Source: Kiritimatiellia bacterium (GTDB lineage: Bacteria; Verrucomicrobiota; Kiritimatiellia; CAIVKH01). From it: 64,000 nt of DNA. The position numbers and the translations under genes were made by a program. The notes beneath the pieces were generated by a model. The model searched no databases. It was not told the DNA's origin and saw nothing but the letters and a program-made list of their open reading frames with translations. The DNA is taken from NCBI GenBank assembly GCA_027493775.1, contig JAOSKE010000001.1, positions 867,651 to 931,650 on the forward strand. The letters are read 5' to 3'. Positions 18,758-30,900 of this stretch are shown here, piece after piece (the first letter of the stretch is position 1; each line of letters opens with the position of its first letter).

Positions 18758-20475
18758 CGACCCAGTTGTAAAATCTTCCAACTACGTTTTGCTATACAGA
18801 CGCAACCCGCGAGTCCTGCTGCCCCCCCCACCCACAGATCGCGGGCCGTCTGTTTTAAAGGGGTGGTGATTTCCCAGTCGGAGGCATTAAAGTACGCGCG
18901 AATGCGTTCGCCATTCAAACGGCGTTCAAAGGCGAGCAGGCGATCATTCCCCGTCTGAATCCAGTGAAAACTTCCGCGCCGCAACGCTGGGTGTTTATGA
19001 CGCAAGGCGATCGCCTTCTTCACAAAGGCCAAAAACTTCTTATCCGGTTTTCGCGAGGCCCGTCGGATCAGTTTCCCGTCTGGATCATATCGCTCGTCGT
19101 CGTACTGAATGTCATCCCACAGCATCGGTTGACGATCACACGGGTCATTTGCGCCCCACATCCCGACTTCTGTTCCGTAGTATAGCATGGGCGCCCCCTC
19201 CCCACACATCTGATAAAGAATCGCCTGCCTGAGCGCTTGGTAGGCGGCAGCTCCGGGACGTCCGGTTTTGAACTTCTTGTTGTGCTTCACACGCGAAAAT
19301 TCAAAGTACTTTCCGAACTCTTCAATCGGCTGCTTTACGTTCTCCAGCATGGACGCAATACGACCGACATCATGCGAATCCAATAGGTTTTGCAGCACCG
19401 GCAACACCTCTGCGGGGTAGGCGCGACGCAACTTGTTCAAGCTGCGTTGCGTCTCGGTTGCAGAAAACCCTTTCGAGTGCGGCGCGAAAAAATTCACGGT
19501 GGGATACAGCCACATATAGTTCATCACAGCGTCAAATGTGTCGCCGCGCAAATAATCATCCGCGCGCGCCACAATTTCCGCGGTAGTATAAGCCTCGGGA
19601 TTGATTCCCTTCACAAGTTTGTGCCACTTGCGCCAGAAGCCCATCGGCACGCAGAAAGCCACATCCAATCGCCATCCATCAATTCCGTCCGACGGATTTC
19701 CGTCCCCATTCGGATCCATCCACCGCTTGGTAATATTGAACACATATTCGCGCACCGGCGCGGCAAGATCGTTCTTCGTCCGCGCAAATTCAGGCAGCAT
19801 TTTGTGTCCGAACCAACCGTCGTAATCGAACGTACCATCCTTATTCCACTTCTTGATGGTGTACCACTTTGCGTAGCGCGACTGACGACCTTCGCGCAGC
19901 AACTTGCGGAACGCAAAAAAGTTACGACCGGTGTGATTGAAGACGCCATCAATAATTACACGAATTCCATGCCAGTGTGCATCTTCGAGAAACTCCAGAA
20001 AATAGAGATCAGCCTCTGTCCAAATCCATGACGCAGGGTCTTCGCTTTCACGTGCCAACGTAAGTTTCTTTAAATCGCCCGCGCGATCTGGCCCCAAAGT
20101 GGGATCAATGTGATGCATGCAGGACGCATCATATTTATGCAGCGACGGCGCCTTAAATACAGGGTTCAGGTAAATTGCATTGATTCCGAGGTCGCGCAAG
20201 TAGCCCAACTTCTTCCGCACACCCACCAAATCACCGCCATAGCGGCGATGAAAAACTGTTTTCCAAAAATCACCGATTGGTTGCTCCCAGCGATCAAGCG
20301 CATACCAGTCCATCCCCCACGGCGAAACGCGCCACCCGGGAATGCGGCGGTCGGTGATGTCAGAAATGCGCGGATTGCTACCGGATAAACCGTTGCGAAA
20401 ACGCTCGGGAAAAATCTGATACCAAATCGCGTCTTTTGCCCAATCCGGAACAACGATGCTCCTGCTTTTTGCCAT
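18754..20475 (-). CDS. GH13 alpha-amylase family protein (cyclomaltodextrinase/neopullulanase-like)
   Basis: 573-residue glycoside hydrolase. The (beta/alpha)8 barrel starts at once (WAKDAIWYQIFPERFRNG) with no N-terminal CBM34. Conserved regions: IIDGVFNHTGR (region I), DGWRLDVAF (region II, nucleophile Asp), TTAEIVARA (region III, acid/base Glu) and LLDSHDVGR (region IV, Asp). A C-terminal beta domain follows. No signal peptide, so it is probably cytoplasmic, acting on maltodextrins or glycogen fragments. Two TTCCAA/TTGGAA palindromes lie 56-102 bp upstream of the start. Confidence 0.88.
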   Translation of the reverse strand: MAKSRSIVVPDWAKDAIWYQIFPERFRNGLSGSNPRISDITDRRIPGWRVSPWGMDWYALDRWEQPIGDFWKTVFHRRYGGDLVGVRKKLGYLRDLGINAIYLNPVFKAPSLHKYDASCMHHIDPTLGPDRAGDLKKLTLARESEDPASWIWTEADLYFLEFLEDAHWHGIRVIIDGVFNHTGRNFFAFRKLLREGRQSRYAKWYTIKKWNKDGTFDYDGWFGHKMLPEFARTKNDLAAPVREYVFNITKRWMDPNGDGNPSDGIDGWRLDVAFCVPMGFWRKWHKLVKGINPEAYTTAEIVARADDYLRGDTFDAVMNYMWLYPTVNFFAPHSKGFSATETQRSLNKLRRAYPAEVLPVLQNLLDSHDVGRIASMLENVKQPIEEFGKYFEFSRVKHNKKFKTGRPGAAAYQALRQAILYQMCGEGAPMLYYGTEVGMWGANDPCDRQPMLWDDIQYDDERYDPDGKLIRRASRKPDKKFLAFVKKAIALRHKHPALRRGSFHWIQTGNDRLLAFERRLNGERIRAYFNASDWEITTPLKQTARDLWVGGAAGLAGCVCIAKRSWKILQLGR

Positions 20476-20530
20476 TCTGAAATCCTCAGCTTTTGAAATT
20501 TAGCCCGAAAAAGAGCTGAATTCGGTGAAT

Positions 20531-20577
20531 TTCCAAGCGTTGGAAGTCGTTTTGTGTCGGACTTCCAAGCGTTGGAA
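20531..20577. promoter_or_regulatory. Paired palindromes TTCCAA-GCG-TTGGAA, 32 bp apart
   Basis: Two identical 15-base elements at 20531-20545 and 20563-20577, each with perfect 6-bp arms (8-bp arms in the second, ACTTCCAA/TTGGAAGT) around GCG. They lie between the lpxB stop and the GH13 start, upstream of GH13. Start-to-start spacing is 32 bp, about three helical turns, which suits cooperative binding by a dimeric regulator. They could also fold as hairpins after lpxB. A degenerate pair with the same 32-bp spacing lies at 39766-39812. Confidence 0.6.
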
Positions 20578-20580
20578 GTT

Positions 20581-21744
20581 TTAAGATCGCGCGTCAACCT
20601 CTTCAATTAGCGCGGTGGCTACATTTTCCGCCGCCCCGCCCATGCCCAATTTTTGCCGCACTTCGCGCAACGCTGCGATGGAAGCCGCACGCTCCGGAGT
20701 ATCGGAGAGAAGCGGAACAAGTCCTTGCGCAAGACGTTCTGCTGTCGCGTCGTGTTGGAGAAATTCTTTAAACGCTTCGCGCCCGGCAATCAAATTGACC
20801 ATTCCAAGGTGCGGCACCTTGATTACACGTTTCGCGAAGGAATAGGTCATCGGCGAAGTTTTATAGACGATGCACATCGGGCAATTCATCAGCGCGGCCT
20901 CAACCGTTGAAGTTCCCGACTTCACCCACGCCGCAGTGGCCTCAGAAAGGACCTGGTGCGTTTGGCCCGGCACCACGGCATAGCGCGTCGGCCCGTTGCC
21001 CGTACGAACGGCGGCGGCATGTGCGCGTTCCGCCAGTTGTTGCGACGGGGCGGCCAGAATAAATCCCGCGTTGGGATATTGTTGCTGAATTATCCCCGCC
21101 GCGCGCCACATTTCGGGCATAATCCGGCTGATCTCCTGGCGGCGGCTGCCAGGGAGTATCGCAATGCGCGGCCCATCCGGATCACCCGGCCAGGGCAAAG
21201 GCTCGCCATCTTCTTGCGTAATCTTCGAGGTTTCGTCCACAAGCGGGTGACCAACGTGTTCAACGCGCAGACCGGTTCCCTTGAAGACATCCACCTCAAA
21301 GGGAAAGATGACAAGCAGACGATCAATGATCTTCGCCATCTGCTGAATGCGTGAGCGGTGCCACGCCCAGACTTGCGGGCAAATGTAGTACACCACGGGA
21401 ATGCCAAGCTCCTTCAGAGCGGCAGCGAAGCGGAGATTAAATCCCGGGTAGTCAATCAACAACGCGACATCGGGCTTCCGCTCTTTTACGGCGGCAAGCA
21501 TCTCATTGAAGACGCCGCGAAAATAGAAGTAGCGCTTCAGCACCTCCCACAAACCAAGGACGGCCATATCGCGCTCGTTCACTAGGATTTCCATCCCGGC
21601 GGCTTCCAACTTTTCGCCTCCAATCCCGAAAAAATGGATATTCGGACGACGACTGCGCACGGCTTCGACCACGCGGCTTGCATGAAGATCGCCGGATGGC
21701 TCACCGGCAATGACCAGCACCGATTTGGATTTCATTGTTGGCAT
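20581..21744 (-). CDS. lpxB: Lipid-A-disaccharide synthase
   Basis: GT19 glycosyltransferase joining UDP-2,3-diacylglucosamine to lipid X to form the lipid A disaccharide at the inner membrane. 387 residues from ATG 21744; ATG 21735 (MKSKSVLV) is equally possible. Seen: N-terminal VLVIAGEPSGDLHASR, YYICPQVWAWH, HPLVDE, ILPGSRRQEI, and the C-terminal KSGTSTVEAAL, all LpxB hallmarks. Seven bases downstream of the Gfo/Idh gene, so in the same operon as lpxI. Confidence 0.94.
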   Translation of the reverse strand: MPTMKSKSVLVIAGEPSGDLHASRVVEAVRSRRPNIHFFGIGGEKLEAAGMEILVNERDMAVLGLWEVLKRYFYFRGVFNEMLAAVKERKPDVALLIDYPGFNLRFAAALKELGIPVVYYICPQVWAWHRSRIQQMAKIIDRLLVIFPFEVDVFKGTGLRVEHVGHPLVDETSKITQEDGEPLPWPGDPDGPRIAILPGSRRQEISRIMPEMWRAAGIIQQQYPNAGFILAAPSQQLAERAHAAAVRTGNGPTRYAVVPGQTHQVLSEATAAWVKSGTSTVEAALMNCPMCIVYKTSPMTYSFAKRVIKVPHLGMVNLIAGREAFKEFLQHDATAERLAQGLVPLLSDTPERAASIAALREVRQKLGMGGAAENVATALIEEVDARS

Positions 21745-21751
21745 GTTCAAA

Positions 21752-22705
21752 TCAGGATGGCCCCCGTCGCATCTTCTGCGTAATTTCTACGGCGAGTTTC
21801 AGCGCTTCCGCCGCATGCTCGCCGGTCACCACCGGTTCATCCCGGCGACGAACGCACCGAACAAAGGATTGCAACTCCAACGCGAGCGGCTCGCCCTTCT
21901 CAATCGGCACATCTTCGTGCGCGATCCCAGTCGGGCCTTTTCGGAAAAGCTCGCCGGCTTGATTCTGATAATCCAGCGAAAGGTAGGCGTCTTCGGTGAA
22001 CACCCGGATTTTGCGCATCCGCTCGGGGCTGATGCGACTCGCCGTTACATTCGCAACACATCCGTTCTCGAAGAGCAGTCGAACGTTCGCAATATCTTCG
22101 CTACCGCTCAACACCGGCACGCCCACCGCGCGGACGTCTTTCACCGACGAATCAACGATGTGAAGGATAATTTCAAGATCGTGAATCATCAGGTCCAACA
22201 CCACGTTGACCTCCGTCCCGCGCGGATACATGCCCTCGCGTGGTGGAGGAAACGGAGCGAGACGGTGCGCCTCAATAAAGCGCGGATTTGCCGCGTGTTC
22301 TTCCAAGAAAGCCAGCACGGGATTGAACCGCTCCACATGACCGACCTGTAAAATCACACCCTTTTTCTGCGACAACGCGACAAGGTCCTCCGCCTCCTTC
22401 GTCTTGCCTGCAATCGGCTTCTCAACGAGTACATGAACATCGCGCTCCATCAGTGCCACGCCGACATCGTGGTGCAAATGCGTCGGAACCGCCACACTCG
22501 CCGCCTCGACCGCACTTGCGAGGTCTTCAACAGATGCAAAAGCCGTGACATTGTATTTTGCAGCGAATTCGGCAGCGCGAGCAGAGTCTGCATCGTACAC
22601 ACCAATGAGATTCGCCTCCTCCATCTCTGAATAAATACGGACATGGTGCTGGCCGAGGCTTCCAACACCTACGACGCCAACACGTACTTTGCGGTCTTCA
22701 GTCAT
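21752..22705 (-). CDS. Gfo/Idh/MocA-family NAD(P)-dependent oxidoreductase
   Basis: 317-residue oxidoreductase: N-terminal Rossmann motif VGVVGVGSLGQHHVRIY, the VEKPIAG signature (Glu-Lys-Pro) near residue 98, and a C-terminal alpha/beta substrate domain with VLDLMIHDLEIIL (catalytic His). It sits between lpxI and lpxB with a 4-bp overlap to lpxI, an arrangement I associate with LPS clusters of PVC-type bacteria. That suggests a role in sugar-nucleotide chemistry for lipid A or LPS, but the substrate is not shown by the sequence. Confidence 0.85.
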   Translation of the reverse strand: MTEDRKVRVGVVGVGSLGQHHVRIYSEMEEANLIGVYDADSARAAEFAAKYNVTAFASVEDLASAVEAASVAVPTHLHHDVGVALMERDVHVLVEKPIAGKTKEAEDLVALSQKKGVILQVGHVERFNPVLAFLEEHAANPRFIEAHRLAPFPPPREGMYPRGTEVNVVLDLMIHDLEIILHIVDSSVKDVRAVGVPVLSGSEDIANVRLLFENGCVANVTASRISPERMRKIRVFTEDAYLSLDYQNQAGELFRKGPTGIAHEDVPIEKGEPLALELQSFVRCVRRRDEPVVTGEHAAEALKLAVEITQKMRRGPS

Positions 22706-23538
22706 TCTTTCGTATCCTCAGTGGAAACGGAGGTGAAGGCGATGTTGAGGCGATTCGCCTCGGCAATCAACCGCTCCCGTTCCAATAAAATTGTCCGGCC
22801 CGCTTCCACCGCCAAGGTGGAAATATCAGCCTTCTTCAAAACCTTAAATGTATGCATTCCAACGACGGGAATGTCGAATCGCATATCGTGGCCGCGCTTG
22901 GCAACTTTTACAACAACGCCGCCAGCTCCGCCCAGTTTGCCCGCGCGCAAAATAGCTTCGTCGGTGCCTTCAAATGCCTCGACGGCAAGCACTGTGCCGC
23001 GCTTCACGATCACGGTTTGTCCGATATCCAACCCGCTCGTCGCCTTCGCCACCTGCAGGCCCAGCTCAATATCCGCCGCCTCTTCTTCATTCGGCGCACG
23101 AGCGGCCAACAGGCCGGGCGCGGGCATTGCGGATTCCATAAAGAGACTCGCAGGCGCGAGTTCAATTCCGATTGTTTGCATCTCTGCGCCGACCGCACCG
23201 AAAATAGTCTCGGCGTTCCGCTGCTTCAAACTGGCAAGCAAGTTCATCATCGCGCGATCCGGTCGAATGCGAAACAGATGGGTTGGTGTAATTTGTCCAA
23301 CCATTACCGCCGTCGTCACACCGCTCTTCCGAAACACATCGAGCAGTGCCTGAAGCTGGCCGACGTACAGCCAGTGCACTTCGTCCACCAACTTTTCGAT
23401 TGAGCGTTCAGTCTCGCCTTTAAATGCAACGGTGAAGAGACGTTTAACACCCTGCGCACGAGCGGAACGCGCAAATTCGATCGGATAGACACCCTTTCCC
23501 GCAATCACGCCGAGGCTTTCTGGGATGGCCGTACTCAA
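22702..23538 (-). CDS. lpxI: UDP-2,3-diacylglucosamine pyrophosphatase LpxI
   Basis: Converts UDP-2,3-diacylglucosamine to lipid X and UMP, the step before LpxB, in bacteria lacking LpxH. 278 residues. Typical pattern: LGVIAGKGVYPIEFARSARA at the N-terminus, VGQITPTHLF, SDNA-like D-I-G-Q-T-V-I-V-K-R-G core (GLDIGQTVIVKRGTVLAVEA), FDIPVVGMHT and the DUF1009 C-terminus. Operon order lpxI, Gfo/Idh, lpxB supports the call. It overlaps the DUF2304 gene by 4 bp upstream. Confidence 0.93.
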   Translation of the reverse strand: MSTAIPESLGVIAGKGVYPIEFARSARAQGVKRLFTVAFKGETERSIEKLVDEVHWLYVGQLQALLDVFRKSGVTTAVMVGQITPTHLFRIRPDRAMMNLLASLKQRNAETIFGAVGAEMQTIGIELAPASLFMESAMPAPGLLAARAPNEEEAADIELGLQVAKATSGLDIGQTVIVKRGTVLAVEAFEGTDEAILRAGKLGGAGGVVVKVAKRGHDMRFDIPVVGMHTFKVLKKADISTLAVEAGRTILLERERLIAEANRLNIAFTSVSTEDTKE

Positions 23539-24137
23539 CCCTTCGCCTCGCTGCGTTGTTTTTCCAATTGCTCAATCCGTGCCTCCAACTGCGCCGTACG
23601 CTGAGCAAGATTTGCGCGGTCTTTCGCCAGGCGCGACATGGCGATCGAAAAATGGAAAGAGACCAATAATAGAAACGTAAAGATCACCGCCACGATAAAC
23701 GTGATGTACTGCATTCCAAATAAATCGCAGAAGAAGTCGAGGATACTGGTGAATAACGCACACAGCAAAAGCATGATCCCGGTCGAAAGCCACAATAATG
23801 CGTAGCGCTCTTGGAGATGAAGGCGTCGCACGGCCTCAAAGGTTACGAGTAGCACGAGAAAGCTCAAGGTTCCCATCAATAAGCGAATGCGATCAAGGAA
23901 GGTGACTTCGTTCAGTCGTTCAATCAGCCGTAGATCGTAGGCAAGTCCGGCGAATAACGCCGTGAATGCGATCAACATTGTGCTGCGAAAAACGCCAATC
24001 CGCTTTGCTTTAATTAAGAGGATACACGATAGCATCATCAGCAACGCCAAGAACGCGAACGTCAGCTTCCCTCCACGCGGACCGAGTGGCGAGGCTATGG
24101 CGGTAACCCAATCTTGCAGCAGTGCAATTGCGTTCAC
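23535..24137 (-). CDS. DUF2304-type membrane protein
   Basis: About 200 residues from GTG 24137, which overlaps the stop of the upstream glycosyltransferase (GTGA); the longer open frame only reads into that gene. Five or so transmembrane helices (for example FAFLALLMMLSCILLI, LSFLVLLVTF, GIMLLLCALF, FIVAVIFTFLLLVSF) are followed by a C-terminal coiled coil (AQRTAQLEARIEQLEK). The RYALLWL motif fits DUF2304. Such proteins usually sit beside GT2 polyprenyl-phosphate glycosyltransferases, as here, and probably anchor or assist them. Confidence 0.7.
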   Translation of the reverse strand: MNAIALLQDWVTAIASPLGPRGGKLTFAFLALLMMLSCILLIKAKRIGVFRSTMLIAFTALFAGLAYDLRLIERLNEVTFLDRIRLLMGTLSFLVLLVTFEAVRRLHLQERYALLWLSTGIMLLLCALFTSILDFFCDLFGMQYITFIVAVIFTFLLLVSFHFSIAMSRLAKDRANLAQRTAQLEARIEQLEKQRSEAKG

Positions 24138-24868
24138 GGCCTCACCTCGGTGTTCGCGCGAGACAGCGTTTTGCTCAACTTTCGTACCCGCCCAACGACG
24201 AGCGCAAAGCTGACTTTCAGCGCGTAGTAAACGGTACCCCAACCGTGGATACTGGACGACCCTTCCTGTCTGGCGCGAAATTTCGTTCCTACCTCGGCAA
24301 AGTCGTAACCCTGCCGCCGGAGCAACGCCAGCGCCTCCGGCTCCGGGTAGTCCACCGGATACTCACGCGCAAAATAATGGAGCAGCGGACGCTTCACCAC
24401 CCAGAAGCCCGAGGTCGGATCAGTCACTCGCTTGCGGCAGATGACGGAGAGAAACACAGCGAGCAGTTTGATGCCCATGAACCGGAATATGGAGCTGGTA
24501 TGAAGACCCTGCGAAGAAAAACGGGACCCAATGATTAAGTCTTCCGTGGAATTTCGCGCTTTTTCCAATAGCACTCCGATTTCGGACGGCGGATGTTGAC
24601 CGTCGCCATCAATGCGGATCACACGCTGACAGCCCATAGCCAATGCGTATTGAAAACCTGCCTGCACCGCGCTGCCAACGCCGAGATTGCACGCGAGATC
24701 GAGCACCGTCGCGCCTTCTTTACGGGCAATCTCCGCCGTGCGGTCGCTTGAGCCGTCGCAGACGACCACCGCCGGAATATCCGGCTGTGCGTCCTTCAGC
24801 TCTCTCAACAGCCCGCCGATGGAAGCCTCTTCGTTAAAGGCAGGGATGATAACCAGTTCATCACTCAT
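24134..24868 (-). CDS. Family 2 glycosyltransferase (DPM1-like)
   Basis: 244 residues with a GT-A fold: VIIPAFNEEASIGGLL, VVVCDGSSDRTAEIA, GVGSAVQAGFQYAL, and metal-binding DGDGQHPP. This pattern fits polyprenyl-phosphate mannosyl/glucosyl transferases. Lacking membrane helices of its own, it is coupled to the DUF2304 membrane protein that overlaps its stop. It probably charges undecaprenyl phosphate with a sugar for LPS or glycan decoration. 78 bp separate it from the upstream GT4 gene. Confidence 0.85.
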   Translation of the reverse strand: MSDELVIIPAFNEEASIGGLLRELKDAQPDIPAVVVCDGSSDRTAEIARKEGATVLDLACNLGVGSAVQAGFQYALAMGCQRVIRIDGDGQHPPSEIGVLLEKARNSTEDLIIGSRFSSQGLHTSSIFRFMGIKLLAVFLSVICRKRVTDPTSGFWVVKRPLLHYFAREYPVDYPEPEALALLRRQGYDFAEVGTKFRARQEGSSSIHGWGTVYYALKVSFALVVGRVRKLSKTLSRANTEVRP

Positions 24869-24946
24869 ACATTGGCGGGCAAGTATGCTAGGAAACGTCG
24901 CGCTTGTCCATGCGTTGCCGCGTTTTACGCGCAGGCATCTACCGAG

Positions 24947-26082
24947 CTATTTCAGGGCCGCCCGCCACGCCGCGATGGTCAACGCCGCCGACTCCGTCCA
25001 CGTAAAACGCGAAGCGCGGGCCCGCGCAACAGCAATCACGTCACCGCGCACCGGATCGTCCAAGTGCAGCATATCCGACATAGCCTTGGACCATGCCCGC
25101 ACATCGCGTCCGTCGGCGTAGGCACAACACTCCCCGCCCACCTCGCGCGTCGCACCCGATCCAGTCGCCAACACCGGAGTCCCCGCCAACATGGCTTCGA
25201 GTAGCGGCAGCCCGAACCCTTCATAAAGGGAAGGAAACACAAAGCCGCTGCTCGCCTGATATAACGCAATCAGCTCTTCACGCGACACGCCTTCCACGCG
25301 ATGCACACGCCCTTCCGGTGCGGCGGCCAACGCTTGTTGCAAAACGGCCTCGCCGCGACGCGGCTTGCCGATGAGCAATACGTGGTGCGGAATTTTGTCC
25401 GCAATCAAGCGAAACGCATTCACCATGACGGGTAAATTCTTGTGCGGGTACGAATGGGCGACACTCAAAAGAAAGGGCGAATTCGACCCGATAAATTTGC
25501 TGATGACTTTCTCTTTTCGCGCGATCCCGACATCTATTCCAAACTGCGGATCAACACCCAGCGGCGTCACATGAATCAGCCGCGACGCAGCTCCCGTCTC
25601 TCGCACGATTTCATCCCGCGAAAACTCGGAAATCGCAAGAATCACATCCGCCCTGCGCGTCGCCATCGAAACCAGCGCATGCGTTGTCCATCGCGCCACC
25701 GGCGACAAATCTTCTGGATAGGTTCTGTACTGCATATCCAAAATTGAAACCGCCTGCGCACAGGGCGCTGATGCGGGCATCGTATAACCCGGCGACCAGA
25801 GCAAATCCGGACGGAGTTTTTTCAGCAGGCGCGGAAGCGAGGTCTGCTCCGCAATAATCCGGGCATAGCGATTCGTCGCAGCGAGCGGCAGTGGAGAAAA
25901 TGAAATTTGCGGAAAGGCCGAAAACTGTTCCCGCAACGGAGTGTCGTTTTCTTTGTTCGTAATCAGTTGAAGCGCAATCTCAGGAAAATTTTTCGCTACC
26001 GCAAGGAGCGTCTCGCGCAAATACGTCTCCGAGCCGCCCACCTCGCCAGGCAAATAGAAGAGCGTATTGACCGCAACATTCA

Positions 26083-26083
<1 letters not shown>
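24947..26083 (-). CDS. Family 4 glycosyltransferase
   Basis: 378 residues from ATG 26083. The open frame continues 78 codons upstream, but that part lies inside the next gene. N-terminal domain: NTLFYLPGEVGGSETYLRE, whose GGSE loop is typical of GT4. C-terminal donor-binding domain: FLLSVAHSYPHKNLPVMV, then GVSREELIALYQASSGFVFPS and the E-x7-E signature YEGFGLPLLEAMLAGTPVLA. Likely cytoplasmic, adding a sugar in LPS or exopolysaccharide. It overlaps the GT2 gene upstream by one base triplet (TGATG). Confidence 0.88.
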
Positions 26084-27929
<1,846 letters not shown>

Positions 27930-27957
27930 TCGGATAACTGCGAAGGCGACGAGCGAA

Positions 27958-30900
27958 TTACTCCTGCGCGAGGAGGCGTTCGGCGATTTGGCGGAGTTCT
28001 TTTACGTCCAACTTTCCGCTCCCTGTCAACGGGAGCGCATCAATTAGAAAGTAAGCGTCGCGAGCAGGTTTCCAGAGGTTGGGCAGTGCGCTTTGTTGCA
28101 TCATTTCCTGGAGGAGCGCAGGATCGCCAGCGGCTGCAGTATGAATCACAACCAGTCGCTCGCCCCGCCGCTCACTGGCCACACAGGTCACTGCGAGGAC
28201 GGCTTCGCTGACCTGTAGTTGTTGCAGGTACACTTCCTCCACGGCGAGGTGTGGCACCATCTCGCCGCCAATTTTGCTGAACCGCGCGAGGCGGTCGGTG
28301 ATGGTGATGAATCCATCCTCATCCATTTGCGCCATATCACCCGTGCGATACCAACCGTCTTGCAATGCCTCCGCCGTGAGGTCGGGGCGATCCAAGTATC
28401 CCTTCATTACATTTGGCCCCTTGATCAACAGAAGGCCATTTTCACCGTGCGGTAGTGGTTCGAATGTTTCCGGATTCACAATTCGCGCGGCGACGCCGGG
28501 AACAGGCTGTCCGACAGAGCCATCTTTATGCCCTGCTTGATAAATCCCGTCCACGTCCACATCGGGCAGACTCAGCGCAGCGACTGGCGAAAGTTCTGTC
28601 GTCCCATAGCCTTCTAACGGACGGATTCCAAAGCGTTCCTCAAATGCGTCGGCCAAACGCGGTTTGAGCTTTTCGGCGCCAGCCACAACGAGGCGTAGCG
28701 ACGCAAAATCTTCGCGTGTGGCCTTGCGCAAGTAGGCGAGGAGAAATGTGGGCGTTGCAAAAATGGCTGTGCAGCGGCGCGTTTTAACCACCTCCGCAAT
28801 TTTTGAGGCATCCAGCGGGTTGGTGTGATAACTCGCACCGATCCCTGTAAGCGCAGGAAACCATATCCCGACGGTAAAGCCGAAGGAATGAAACAGCGGC
28901 AGACTCGCGCAAAGACGGTCTTTGTCGTTCGGTCGAAACACGAGCATGCAAGACTCGACATTCGACGCGATATTATGGTGTGTGAGCATCACACCCTTCG
29001 GCTCCCCCGTCGTGCCGGACGAAAAAATGATCGTCGCGACATCATCCGCTGAAACACCTCGCAGCGGTGTCAGACTGCGAGTCGGCGCAAGTAGCGCAGC
29101 CAGTGTCGCAACCAGCTTTGTGCCCAAGCCGACTTGCTCGCGTAAATCTTCCGCCGCGACGATGCCCGGCAGATCGGCGTACTGCGGGAAGCGTTCGAGA
29201 AATGCGCGTGAGGTGACAACGGTTTTCAGTTTCGCTTGGGCGATGGAAGAGTTGAACGCCTCGGCAGACGCCGTGAAGTTCAAATTGACCGTCGTTTTCC
29301 TGAGCAAGGTCAGCGCTACATTGACCAATACTCCACCGATACTCGGCGGCAACAGTACCCCGACGTTTTGCTGTCCTTTCGTATGCCGCTTGAGAATGTG
29401 CGCGAGGGCAAGAGCGCCAATCAACGCCCCTCCCCACGTCACCGCTCGCCCGGTGGTGTCATCCATCGCGGATTTCGTCCAATTTTTGCGCGCCATTCCG
29501 ACAAAAATCGCGCCAAGCGAGCGATGCAGCGGTTTGCGTGTCTCAAAATAGTCGCCGGAGAGTTCCATCACCGCCTGCCGCACATCCGCCGTGCTGGATG
29601 TTGCGGGCAGCGGTTTCCCAAACATCAACGTCACTGGATACGGGAATTGTGTCGGCATCCGCAATTGTTGCCGTCCGTAGTAGTGACTGAAAATGCTTCC
29701 CCATGTACCGCCGATATAAATAGGAATGATCGGATGTGCGCTGCCTTTCACGATCCGTTCCAACCCCGGACGAAATCCCTGCGTCATCCCCGTTCGCGTG
29801 AGCGCACCTTCAGCAAAAATACAGACGAGATAGCCATCGTCCAGCGCCTGCCGCGCAACGCGCAACGATTCGATAATTTTCTTCGGCGAATCTTCCATCG
29901 CGATCGGGATCATTCCCATCAAACGGAAAAGCGGGCGAAGTGGATGCGACTCGTAGATGGAGCGGTGCATCAAAAAACGAATCCGCCGTTGCTGAACCGC
30001 AAGAATTTGAAGCGCGTCCATGAACGAAACGTGATTTGCAACCAGGAGCGCCCCACCCTCCACCGGCAAATGTTCCAATCCGTGAGCGCGGAGTCGGTAG
30101 CAAATGCGCGTCAGTGCCATCGCCACAAAGCGAATCAAGAAGTCGGGCAAAATAATAACCGCAACAACGCCGAGGATGAGCGTGAGCGCTCCCATTACGA
30201 GAAAGCCTTGCGCGGGGGTGAGTCCGAATAAGCTGCCAAACCACGAGACACTCAAAGCGCCGAGAAGCACCAGGGTCCAGCTCAGAAAATTGCTCGCGGC
30301 GAGGATGGAACCCATTCGATCACGTGGACTGCGGAACTGGATGAAGGAATCGAGCGGAATCAAAAAGAGCCCCGCCCCCACCCCTGCAATGAGCACCAAG
30401 ACACGAACAGTATTCAAGTTTGCGGGAGAGCTGCCAAGTCCAAGGATTGCGCCAGCAAGCGCAAAGGCGCCGATCGGAACGATTCCAAACTCCACATTTC
30501 GGCCCGACAGCCTCCCTGCCAGCCATGCCCCGAAACCAATGCCAATCGCCGCGAAGAAAAATAGGTAGCCGCTCTGCGTATCTGTCAGCGCGAAATGACT
30601 CATCCCGTACGGAATGAGGTTCAATTGCATAAACGAGCCAATCAGAGAGAAGTACGCTGAGGCAATCACCGCCATCATCAATTCTTTATCGCCACGGATT
30701 CCACGCAGTGTGCGCCAAACATCGCCAACGATGAAAAATGACGCGCGCGCGTGAGAGCCGGCAGGCGGCGTGCGTTCGATTCCCAAACTTGTCAGTGTCC
30801 CAACAATCGCAATCCCCACGCAGGCAAGCGCGGCAAGGTAGAGGCGGCTTCCCACCACGTCGCCGAGAAACGGCCCAAGTCCTGTGCCGAGGATGATCGC

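Noticed and set aside
29236..30231. 331-codon open frame on the + strand
   Set aside because: Entirely antisense to the LplT-PlsC-Aas gene, with shadow-frame composition (His/Arg rich) and no motifs.
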